Positions 31,230-37,921 of a stretch of DNA of 37,921 nucleotides are shown piece by piece. The notes beneath the pieces are model-generated. The model had not been told where the DNA came from, searched no databases, and saw only the letters and a list, made by a program, of their open reading frames with translations. The DNA is taken from NCBI GenBank assembly GCA_031253545.1, contig JAIRWH010000033.1, forward strand, positions 1 through 37,921, given 5' to 3'. This DNA comes from Oscillospiraceae bacterium. GTDB taxonomy: Bacteria > Bacillota > Clostridia > Oscillospirales > UBA929. Position 1 is the stretch's first letter. Every line of letters starts with the position of its first letter. Position numbers and translations under genes: made by a program.

Positions 31230-32609
31230 TTACATATCGTATTTTTTCGGGTCGAGTTTCTCGCACTCTCCGATGATGTTTTCGGTAAACTCGCCCACAT
31301 CGCCGGGCAACTCCGCCACGGTCTCCGTGAGGTTATCCAACCACGTCAGCTCTTTGGCGCTCAGGGTAAGCTCGCCGCTGCGGGAGGCTTTTTCCATGTA
31401 CTCCAACGCGAGCGCGGCGGCTTTTTTAGCGCGGGGGTAATAGCCCTCGACCTTCACGAGCTCTTTGGATATGGCGAGCGCCACGTCCGGGCGCAGCACA
31501 TAGGCTTGCGGGTCGAGTTTGCTGTCGCTGTCGGCGTGGAGGTCGCGCAGCAGCAGCGCGGCGTCTTTGCCGCGCGCCGAGGCTTCGTTCGCGAGGCGGC
31601 AGTCGTATACGAGCTGCTCGAATGAGACCGTGGGGGCCATGCCGCCGAGGAGCTTGATGTTTTGCACGGATTCGTTGCTCCAAAGGTCCGCTAAACAAAA
31701 CGCCACGTTGCCCACGGGCGAGAGGTGGGCGCAGGCGGCCGTCCTGCCCTCCATGGAGATGGGCGTGCCCGTGATGGCCTTGACGTATACGCCCTCGTAG
31801 CCGCAGTCTTTGTGCGGGCCGCGCGCGCCGTATTCATACGCCACGAGGCTCCGCACGGCGGACACGACCCTGACCGTGGCGGCGAACACGCGCGGTATGT
31901 AGTTTTTGTCGGCAAGCACCATGGCCGTGTTGCCGAACCCGCAGGCGGTGTCGCCGGAGGGCACGGCGCCCGTGTTGTCGGCAATGGAGGTTACGGCGGC
32001 CCAGAGCTTTGCCATGTCCACGGTGCCGAGTACGCTCAGGGCGAATATGGACTTGGCGATGTCGCAATACATCACCGCCTCGTCGTGCGTTTCCTTGCCG
32101 CCCACGGATTCGATGGCGAGGAAGTCGGCGCCGGCCTTCGCGCAGCCCTCGAACGTGCGGAGCATACGCTCCCACTTAGCCCCGCGCCACATATGCTCCA
32201 GCTCCGTGCCTTCGCGGATGTCGTTGGGCGTTATCCTCACCGCGCCTTTTATGCCGTGCTTCGCGCCGTGCTCATTGATGATGTCAACCACCGTCTTGCA
32301 GACCTCTATGCCCCATTCGGGGTTTTCCGTCATAGGCGGCAGCGTCTCAATCTCAGCCACAAAGCCGGGCGCGTAAAGTTCTCTCGCCCTTTGGCATATG
32401 CCTTCGGCAATCTGCTTATAGTTGGCGATAACCTCCGGCATGGTGTCTTTGGTAATGAGCATGGGCGGCAGCGTGAAGTTGATTTCCGGGTAAACCAACC
32501 CCCCGCCCACGGAAAGCCCGTTCGCGAGCGTGACCGGATACGGCGAAGAGCCGTAAAGAAAGTCGGACAGTTCGGCGTAGGCCGTGCTTGTAAAACGCTT
32601 TTTCTGCAT
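31230..32609 (-). CDS. mtaB: Methanol:corrinoid protein methyltransferase
   Basis: The 459-aa protein matches MtaB: GLSVGGGLVYPEINFTLPP, LPPMTENPEWGIEV, NDIREGTELEHMWRG, VPSGDTACGFGNTAMVLADK and ARGPHKDCGYEGVY are typical, including the cysteine-containing region (GDTAC near 220, KDCGYEG near 268) that in MtaB provides zinc ligands. It would transfer the methyl group of methanol to a corrinoid protein MtaC. No MtaC or MtaA is recognised in the window. GGAGGGG precedes the ATG. Promoter at 32640-32668, terminator at 31077-31097, so it is probably a single-gene unit. Confidence 0.93.
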   Translation of the reverse strand: MQKKRFTSTAYAELSDFLYGSSPYPVTLANGLSVGGGLVYPEINFTLPPMLITKDTMPEVIANYKQIAEGICQRARELYAPGFVAEIETLPPMTENPEWGIEVCKTVVDIINEHGAKHGIKGAVRITPNDIREGTELEHMWRGAKWERMLRTFEGCAKAGADFLAIESVGGKETHDEAVMYCDIAKSIFALSVLGTVDMAKLWAAVTSIADNTGAVPSGDTACGFGNTAMVLADKNYIPRVFAATVRVVSAVRSLVAYEYGARGPHKDCGYEGVYVKAITGTPISMEGRTAACAHLSPVGNVAFCLADLWSNESVQNIKLLGGMAPTVSFEQLVYDCRLANEASARGKDAALLLRDLHADSDSKLDPQAYVLRPDVALAISKELVKVEGYYPRAKKAAALALEYMEKASRSGELTLSAKELTWLDNLTETVAELPGDVGEFTENIIGECEKLDPKKYDM

Positions 32610-32639
32610 ATGCAATCCCCTCCGAGCAATTATACCGAT

Positions 32640-32668
32640 ACTATACTACAATTACATCGGCGTGGCAA
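32640..32668 (-). promoter_or_regulatory. Promoter of mtaB
   Basis: On the minus strand: TTGCCA (32663-32668), 17-bp spacer, TATAGT (32640-32645), about 30 bp before the ATG at 32609. A second TATAAT-like hexamer lies nearer the gene without a matching -35. Confidence 0.7.
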
Positions 32669-32907
32669 GCATAATCTCCTAGATTCCGACATATCACTTT
32701 GGCAGTCACCAACGGGCGGTTGCGCCCTCGCACCCACGTTTCCGCCCGCCCGCAGTAGAGCGGGGGCTGCGCCCCCGCAACCCCGTCCCCGTAAGGGCGG
32801 TTGTCCTCAACCGCCCGCCTTAACCTCCGTCTCCCCCGCCCCCGTCCTGTCGGGGGGGTTTGTGCCCTGCGGGGAGCGGCGCGATGATTTCCGCGGCATC
32901 GGAGCGC
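32669..32907. other. Intergenic stretch with strong palindromes
   Basis: Between the mtaB promoter and the permease stop at 32908. It holds GCGGGGGC-TGC-GCCCCCGC (32760-32778) and GGGCGGTTG-TCCT-CAACCGCCC (32795-32816), with another GGGCGGTTG near 32709 and a CCCCCG/CGGGGG pair near 32840-32860. Neither strong hairpin has a U run. I see no credible gene here. They may act as transcript ends for the permease operon or be dispersed palindromic elements. Confidence 0.65.
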
Positions 32908-35412
32908 TCACTCCGCAGCCCGCAACCGCTCCGAGAGCGTCGCGCGCCGGGTCGAGCGGTAGGCAAGCCCCGGGGTGGCGATACAGATTAGCAGAATCGC
33001 GGCGGCAACAACCGCGACGGGGATTACCGGGTACGCGAAAGTGAAAAGGTCGTCCGCGCCCTGCGTGCCCTTTAACAGGCTGTAAGCGCCGAACGCGACG
33101 GCGTTCCCGAGCGTCGCCGCGGAAAGCAGCGCAATGGCGGCGTAGCCGATACCCTCCGCGAGCACCATCCGGCGCGTCTGCCCCTTGCTCATGCCGCAAG
33201 CCTCAAGCGTCGCGAGTTCGCGCCTGCGCGACAAGATGCCGACCGTCAGGACATTGACGAAGTTCAAAACGCCTATGAGCCCGAGGATGCCGGAGATGGA
33301 GCCGCCGACGACCCAAAACAGCGCCTGCGCGCCGCGCACCTCGTCGTAAGCCTCCACCCGCGACGTCATATACACATCGCCGTCCCCGGCAGTCATTTCC
33401 GACAAAATCCCGTAAGCCTCCCGCTGCGATTGCGTCCTTACCTTAATCCCTATGCTGTAAACCGCCGGCTCGGCGAACCGTTCGAGCAGCGCCTTGGACG
33501 TGAATACGCAGGGCGCGACATTGCCGGCCAAAAAACCTTTGAACCGCTCAGGCGCAAAGCCCATGACGGGCAGCTTGAACGACCCGCCGTCGAAAGCGAC
33601 CTCCACCTCACCGACATCGGCATATATCTCCGGGGTATCGGTGGCAATCAACACGAACTCCCCGCGCTCGAACGCTTCCGCGTCGAGCGGCGCCGCGAGG
33701 CGTTTATTGAGCTCTTCGATGTCTCCCTTGTCTATGGCGTATATGTTGGCTTGGAAAGACATTTTCAAGCTCTCCCTCAGCCTTTCGGGGTCGAAACCGG
33801 ACGCGCCGCCCATACCCAATATGTATTCGACGTACCCGTCAAGGTGCTTCTCAAAAGCATCCGTATATGTCATAAGCCCTTTCGCCTCGGTCACGGTCCA
33901 CATCGAGATAAACCCGGGGAGGTCTCTGAGCCTTTGCAGATATGCCTCGTCGAACTTCTGCGGCACAGGCGCGAGCCCCGATTCCCCCGGGAACATCGCG
34001 CCGTTTCTCGGTTGGTAGCGGAGGTGGAAGTCGTCGTTTTCCATTTCCGACGCGTATTTGTCCGCGTCCAAACTGCCCGACACCGTGGCGACAGTCAGGA
34101 ACATCGTCAGCCCGAGGAACAGGCTCAGGAACACCACGGTTGTCCGCCGTCGGTTGCGGAAGAGGTTTCGGAGGGCCATGCGATACGGGTTCGCCCTGCC
34201 CGGGAACAGGACGCGCGTTCTTTTATCGGCCTCCCGCCTGCACGGAGAGGCTTTCTTGGTGTACCGGAGGGTTTCCCCGGTGTATTTAGTGGCTTCAACG
34301 GGCGATGTGCGCGAGGTTTTCCACGCGGGGAGCGCCGCGCCGAGCAGAGCGGTAATGAGCGCGAACAACGCCGCGCCGAGGTATATGTACGGCGAGAACG
34401 AGGTCACGGAGTCCACGGTGTAGCTCTTCAATATATACGGCACGACGGCAAGCGACAACGCCGCCGCCAGCCCCGCCCCGACGGGGATAGCGGCGGCGCA
34501 CAGCCACAGCGCCTGCCCGACGACAATCGAGCGCAGTTGCCTTGCGGTCGCGCCGATTGTTTTCAGCAGCCCATAAAAACGCACATCGTTCGAAACCGAG
34601 ATGGTCATGACGTTGTAAATCAGCAAAAACCCCGTGAACATCAGAAACGCGATGATAACGCCATACACAGCTGCCGTGCCGAACGGGTTTGACACGGAGG
34701 AAACACCGTAAACCGACATATAGAAAGTCTCCCCGGTGTATTGCCTCAAATCGCTGTTCAGCCTGCCCCAACCGTCGTATATGTCCCGCTTGTCGCGGAA
34801 CGCGATGCCCGCGATACACTCCGCGCCTCCGCCCGCACTATCCGCAAATGTTTTGCTGACGGGCAGAATCCTGTAATCCATCCATGTTCCTTGGTAATCG
34901 GTGTAAAACCCCGACAGCGTGAACGACATGCCTTCGAGCATCACCGGCATACCCGGTGCCGGGTCCGTAATGCCGAGGCCTTTCAGAACGCCGAGCGGCA
35001 GCATTATGTCAAACTCGCCTACCGGGTATGCCCCCGTCACGTTGGAATACGCGGGAGTCATCAGTCGTTCCCACATCGCGTCGTCGCAGTAGCCGAGGTG
35101 GTACTGCGTATCGTCAATGTTCACCGCCGCGGCGATAGACGCCACGCCGACATCTTCTACATAAGTCAGTTTTTTCATATATTCGGCGGTTGGCGGCGTG
35201 ACGCCATGCACAAACAAGTGCGCGCGCGTCCCCGCCCGCCGTACCGCGTCGCGCTCCATCGTCCCGTTGAAGCTCATATAGACGCTCAGGACCGAGGCAA
35301 TCATGAACGTGGTCAGCATTATCGCGGCGAACAGAAAGAAGTTGCGCGCGCTGTTGCCGCGCAGGTTGCGCCGCGTGATTTTGCGTATGACGGCGCGATT
35401 GCGGATTCTCAT
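32908..35412 (-). CDS. ABC transporter permease, two FtsX domains
   Basis: The 834-aa protein has an N-terminal helix (NFFLFAAIMLTTFMIASVLS), a large outside domain, three helices near 255-370, another helix near 430 (TTVVFLSLFLGLTMFLTVAT), a second outside domain (about 450-725) and three helices at the end. The two FtsX cores contain FYGLLKTIGATARQLRSIVV and RRRELATLEACGMSKGQTRR. This is the layout of permeases of the BceB/SalY/YtrF and MacB-like type, which move lipids, lipoproteins or peptide antibiotics rather than small solutes. ATGA overlap with the ATPase gene shows co-translation. Cargo is unknown. Confidence 0.9.
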   Translation of the reverse strand: MRIRNRAVIRKITRRNLRGNSARNFFLFAAIMLTTFMIASVLSVYMSFNGTMERDAVRRAGTRAHLFVHGVTPPTAEYMKKLTYVEDVGVASIAAAVNIDDTQYHLGYCDDAMWERLMTPAYSNVTGAYPVGEFDIMLPLGVLKGLGITDPAPGMPVMLEGMSFTLSGFYTDYQGTWMDYRILPVSKTFADSAGGGAECIAGIAFRDKRDIYDGWGRLNSDLRQYTGETFYMSVYGVSSVSNPFGTAAVYGVIIAFLMFTGFLLIYNVMTISVSNDVRFYGLLKTIGATARQLRSIVVGQALWLCAAAIPVGAGLAAALSLAVVPYILKSYTVDSVTSFSPYIYLGAALFALITALLGAALPAWKTSRTSPVEATKYTGETLRYTKKASPCRREADKRTRVLFPGRANPYRMALRNLFRNRRRTTVVFLSLFLGLTMFLTVATVSGSLDADKYASEMENDDFHLRYQPRNGAMFPGESGLAPVPQKFDEAYLQRLRDLPGFISMWTVTEAKGLMTYTDAFEKHLDGYVEYILGMGGASGFDPERLRESLKMSFQANIYAIDKGDIEELNKRLAAPLDAEAFERGEFVLIATDTPEIYADVGEVEVAFDGGSFKLPVMGFAPERFKGFLAGNVAPCVFTSKALLERFAEPAVYSIGIKVRTQSQREAYGILSEMTAGDGDVYMTSRVEAYDEVRGAQALFWVVGGSISGILGLIGVLNFVNVLTVGILSRRRELATLEACGMSKGQTRRMVLAEGIGYAAIALLSAATLGNAVAFGAYSLLKGTQGADDLFTFAYPVIPVAVVAAAILLICIATPGLAYRSTRRATLSERLRAAE

Positions 35413-36092
35413 TTCCGACCCGCCTCCCCCTTAATCCTCCCGTCCTCTATGCGGATGGTTCTATCCGCCATCTGCGCTATTTCGGGGTTGTGAGTGATTA
35501 ACACAATCGTCTGCCCATACTTCTCGCCGCCGACCTTGAGCAGCCCCATAACATCCATGCCGTTCTTGCTGTCCAAGTTACCCGTCGGCTCGTCGGCGAG
35601 GACAATGGCGGGTTTGCTCGCCAAGGCGCGCGCGATTGCCACGCGCTGCTGCTGGCCGCCGGAGAGTTGGTTCGGCATCGCGTCGCGCTTGTCCTCAACC
35701 CCCAACATTCGGATAAGCCCATTTACAAAGGCTTTGTCCACCCTGTTTCCGTCGAGCTCGATTGGCAAAACTATGTTCTCATAGACGCTTAAGATAGGCA
35801 CGAGATTGTAGCTCTGAAACACGAATCCGACGTTGCGGCGGCGGAAAATCGTGAGCTCCTCGTCCTTCATCGAAAATATTTGCTTGCCGCCTATCTCGAC
35901 CGTCCCTTCGGTCGGGCGGTCAAGCCCGCCGAGCAGATGCAGGAGGGTTGATTTGCCGCTGCCGGAAGTGCCGACCACCGACACGAATTCGCCCGCCTCC
36001 ACCCTGAGGTCTATGCCGTCCACGGCCTTGACCTCCGCGTTCGCGCCGTAATATTTCTTCAGTTTGCTCGTTTTCAGCACGCTCATAATCAT
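35409..36092 (-). CDS. ABC transporter ATP-binding protein (MacB/LolD/BceA type)
   Basis: The 227-aa ATPase has Walker [11 protein letters not shown]-loop [14 protein letters not shown], signature [15 protein letters not shown], Walker [13 protein letters not shown] and the switch histidine in [10 protein letters not shown]. The LVP loop after the Q-loop is typical of the lipoprotein/macrolide export class. GGAGGG precedes two nearby ATG codons (36092 and 36086), so the start may be two residues later. The stop overlaps the permease start. The histidine kinase gene ends 86 bp upstream, with a hairpin (GCCGGG/CCCGGC, 36117-36132) between. Confidence 0.93.
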   Translation of the reverse strand: MIMSVLKTSKLKKYYGANAEVKAVDGIDLRVEAGEFVSVVGTSGSGKSTLLHLLGGLDRPTEGTVEIGGKQIFSMKDEELTIFRRRNVGFVFQSYNLVPILSVYENIVLPIELDGNRVDKAFVNGLIRMLGVEDKRDAMPNQLSGGQQQRVAIARALASKPAIVLADEPTGNLDSKNGMDVMGLLKVGGEKYGQTIVLITHNPEIAQMADRTIRIEDGRIKGEAGRK

Positions 36093-36116
36093 CCGCCCTC
36101 CGCAAGTATAATAGCC

Positions 36117-36132
36117 GCCGGGAATCCCCGGC
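36117..36132. terminator. Hairpin between the kinase and ABC genes
   Basis: GCCGGG (36117-36122) pairs with CCCGGC (36127-36132) around a 4-base loop, with TATTAT-like sequences on both sides. There is no U tract. It could reduce readthrough from the sensor genes or stabilise the ABC transcript; a separate promoter for the ABC genes may lie here (TACAAT near 36138), but I cannot find a good -35. Confidence 0.35.
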
Positions 36133-36178
36133 AGCCATTATTGTAGCATACCGCTCTTTCGGGAATCTTGCGGGAATC

Positions 36179-37017
36179 TTACACTTTTGACAGAAACACC
36201 GAAAACACCGAGCCCTTGCCGACTTCGGAAGCCACCTTGATGTAACCGCCGCAGGCCGTGACGATTTCCCGCGCTAAGTAAAGCCCTATGCCGACGCCGG
36301 GCAAATCCGCGGATTCCGCCGCCCGCCGGAAACGCCCGAACACCTTGGTCAGGTCCTCCTCGCAGATACCCCTCCCCGTGTCCCTGACGTTCACACAGGC
36401 AAACATCTCGTAATCTGTGGCGGTTATGGTGACCGTGCCGCCGCGTTCCGTATATTTGACGGCGTTATCCACGATATTGACGAGCGCCTCGGCGCACCAG
36501 CGCGGGTCAAATCGCGCTATGAGCGGCGTGTCGCCATAATCGCCGAAAAGGCTTATATTTTCGCGGCGGCGAGGCTTTCACATTCGGCGGCGGCGACGGC
36601 CATCAAATCGTACACATTCCCGCTTTTCGGCTCGACCTTAATAATGCCGCTCTCGAGCCGGGAGATTTTCACTAACGACCCAATCAGAAAACTCAATTTC
36701 TCCGCGCTTAGGCCGATTTGCTCCGCGAGCGACGCCTTTTCCCCCGATAAATCCTGCTCGGCTAATAGCTGTGCGTACAGCGCGATATTGGCAAGCGGCG
36801 TTTTCGTTTGGTGCGAGATGTCGCTGATAAGCGAGTGTATACGCCCCTGCTCGCTTTCAATCTGTTCGCGCCGCAGGCGGGAGGTGTCGAGGAACCGCGC
36901 CATCTTCGACTCGACTTTCGACAGCAGGGTCTCGTCATACGATTGTACGTTGAAAACCCCGGCGAGCGCGTCGTCGAGCATCGCGTCGAGCTTTTCCAAA
37001 TCCTTCCGGGCGGACAT
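36179..37017 (-). pseudogene. Soluble sensor histidine kinase with apparent one-base deletion
   Basis: Read through, the protein would have about 279 aa: an N-terminal helical region (MSARKDLEKLDAMLDDALAG), the dimerisation/phosphoacceptor helix SDISHQTKTPLANI with His-69, and a HATPase domain with VNIVDNAVKYTERGG (N box), VRDTGRGICEED (G1) and GVGIGLYLAREI (G2). There is no membrane segment. After AAA-ATA the frame meets TAA at 36553; one more A in the run TTTT at 36558-36561 would continue it as NISLFGDYGDTP. Either a real frameshift or an assembly error. The ATG at 37017 overlaps the response-regulator stop. It probably phosphorylates that regulator. Confidence 0.85.
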
Positions 37018-37703
37018 CACATACCCGCCCGCCACTTGTAGCCAATGCCACGCACCGTTTTTATGTATGTCGGTTTCGACGGGTCGTCTTCCAATTTTGC
37101 CCTCAATCGCCGCACGGCGACGGACAGGGCGTTTTCGTCCACATATTCCGCGCCGTCCGGCCAAATCCGCGCCGGCAGCTGCTCGCGGGTCAGCGTTTGC
37201 CCCTTGTTTGTAAACAGCAGCTGCAACAGGCGCGTTTCGGTTTTTGACAACTCTACGGCTTGCCCGTTTTTCTCGAAACGCAGGGCTTCAAAATCAAACA
37301 TGAAACCGCCCGCGATAATCTTACCGTCTGTGTATGAACCTCGCCGCAGCAGCGCATCGGTACGCGCCCTAAGCACCGCGAGCGAAAACGGTTTTGCGAC
37401 ATAGTCGTCCGCGCCGCGCTCCAAGCCGGCGACCATGTCAATTTCCGTGTCGTTGGCGGTCAGCATAAGGATAGGCGTTTTAACGCCGGTTTTCCGCAAT
37501 TCCGCGCAAAAATCAAGCCCCGAACCGTCGGGCAGGTTGATGTCCAATCTGAACAAGTCGGGCGGGTCCGTCTGCATCGCCGCCCTCGCCGCGGCGATGC
37601 TGCCGCACAGCGCGAATCGCCGCCCCGTCGCGGCGAGGGCAAGCTCAATCCCCTTGCAAAGCGCGGTGTCGTCTTCAAGCGCGAGAATGGTCAATGCCGT
37701 CAC
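37017..37703 (-). CDS. OmpR-family response regulator
   Basis: The 228-aa protein has a receiver domain (about 1-120) with E10-D11-D12, phosphoacceptor D54 in RLDINLPDGSG, conserved T in MLTAND and K near 104 in DDYVAKPFS, and a winged-helix DNA-binding domain (about 130-225) ending KTVRGIGYKWRAGM. I take the GTG at 37703 as start because the family begins with TILALEDD-type sequence and normal length results; the frame extends to 37769, adding an atypical N-terminus. It overlaps the kinase gene by one base. It is first in the RR-HK-ABC set and likely controls the ABC transporter in response to cell-envelope stress; that is by analogy. Confidence 0.92.
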   Translation of the reverse strand: MTALTILALEDDTALCKGIELALAATGRRFALCGSIAAARAAMQTDPPDLFRLDINLPDGSGLDFCAELRKTGVKTPILMLTANDTEIDMVAGLERGADDYVAKPFSLAVLRARTDALLRRGSYTDGKIIAGGFMFDFEALRFEKNGQAVELSKTETRLLQLLFTNKGQTLTREQLPARIWPDGAEYVDENALSVAVRRLRAKLEDDPSKPTYIKTVRGIGYKWRAGM

Positions 37704-37802
37704 CCCGCTCGTGTCAATCTTGGCGAATGCGCGGTTTTCCGAATTGAATAAATGCGGACAAGAGTACACTACGTGGCCGTTATCGGACGGCGGTTTCCCC
37801 GC

Positions 37803-37921
37803 GCGCGGGCGTGAAAGAACTAAGACGGCGCGGCGGGGGTAAATACGGCTCTGACATCGGCGAGCATGGCGTTTTCCGCGGAGTCGGGCGTTAGGGCCCG
37901 CTGCGAGCCGGAGGCGGCGTA
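37803..37921. repeat. Terminal inverted repeat, right copy
   Basis: Exact reverse complement of 1-119, described at the left copy. It lies upstream of the response regulator gene, 100 bp before the GTG at 37703. Confidence 0.95.
37820..37921 (-). CDS. C-terminal fragment of an unrecognised protein (partial, enters from the right edge)
   Basis: Minus-strand counterpart of the fragment at 1-102: the same 33 residues and TAG. The gene would lie upstream of, and in line with, the response regulator, 116 bp from its start. Nothing identifies the family. Confidence 0.4.
   Translation of the reverse strand, partial: YAASGSQRALTPDSAENAMLADVRAVFTPAAPS

Noticed and set aside
31725-33044. Open frame of about 440 codons on the plus strand
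   Set aside because: It runs antisense to mtaB and through the palindromic intergenic region; no family features and no ribosome binding site.
33430-34692. Open frame of 420 codons on the plus strand
   Set aside because: Antisense to the permease, Arg/Gly/His-rich, no recognisable motif.
36540-36570. Programmed -1 frameshift in the histidine kinase gene
   Set aside because: The site reads GCG AAA ATA; slipping back would need lysine tRNA to pair with GAA, and there is no X XXY YYZ heptamer. A missing base fits better.
1-37921. Linear plasmid or phage genome with terminal inverted repeats
   Set aside because: The window carries core chromosomal genes (nusG, rplK, rplA, secE, aro genes, ispE) and no replication, telomere or phage genes.

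Overview
The window looks like a chromosomal piece from a high-GC, strictly anaerobic Firmicute, most likely a gut- or rumen-type Clostridia member. This is inferred from strong GGAGG-type ribosome binding sites, frequent ATGA/TGATG gene overlaps, a complete AmmeMemoRadiSam set, a methanol:corrinoid methyltransferase (MtaB), an Lrp-aminotransferase pair, lipoproteins with Pro-Ser linkers and a two-component/ABC-export module. No 16S rRNA or other decisive marker is present, so nothing finer than class is claimed.

Layout. (1) 1-966: a 119-bp sequence that recurs inverted at the other end of the window and encodes the C-terminus of an unknown protein, then a DUF6273-like lipoprotein on the minus strand. 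(2) 1128-11265 (+): one consensus-like promoter followed by thirteen tightly packed genes: rpmG, secE, nusG, rplK, rplA, then the whole shikimate pathway plus the Phe/Tyr branches (aroF, tyrA, aroB, aroA, aroC, pheA, an aroE-aroK fusion, aroQ). The usual rplJ-rplL continuation is replaced by aromatic biosynthesis. (3) 11411-16734 (-): a 757-aa protein that may carry a cyclic-nucleotide-binding-type domain, Memo-like, AMMECR1-like and AmrS radical-SAM proteins, and a metallo-beta-lactamase-fold hydrolase, apparently one operon. (4) 16870-20511 (+): an Lrp/AsnC regulator, a PLP aminotransferase, a DUF362 ferredoxin-like protein and ispE, all overlapping, divergent from region 3 through face-to-face promoters. 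(5) 20538-24418: an ECF S-component, a GT39-type glycosyltransferase, a YibE/F-like membrane lipoprotein and a GtrA-family protein.

(6) 24462-28371 (-) is the most unusual part. A secreted GH10 xylanase and a leucine-rich-repeat lipoprotein gene begin with the same 136-bp leader (repeat A). Upstream of each leader lies a different small two-gene module (HicAB in one case, two unrecognised genes in the other), and each module is preceded by the same 117-bp sequence (repeat B), which is the 3' end of the neighbouring UroD-like gene. The order B-module-A-lipoprotein is thus present twice with non-homologous contents, and the LRR gene is out of frame exactly where its leader repeat ends.

(7) 28259-32609 (-): UroD-like protein, ThuA-like protein, a uridine-phosphorylase-like protein and MtaB, which together with the xylanase suggest plant-polysaccharide-linked carbon and methanol metabolism. 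(8) 32908-37703 (-): an OmpR-type response regulator, a soluble histidine kinase broken by an apparent one-base deletion, an ABC ATPase and a large FtsX-type permease, resembling antimicrobial-peptide-sensing export modules. There are no rRNA genes, CRISPR arrays, transposases or recognisable tRNA genes in the window.
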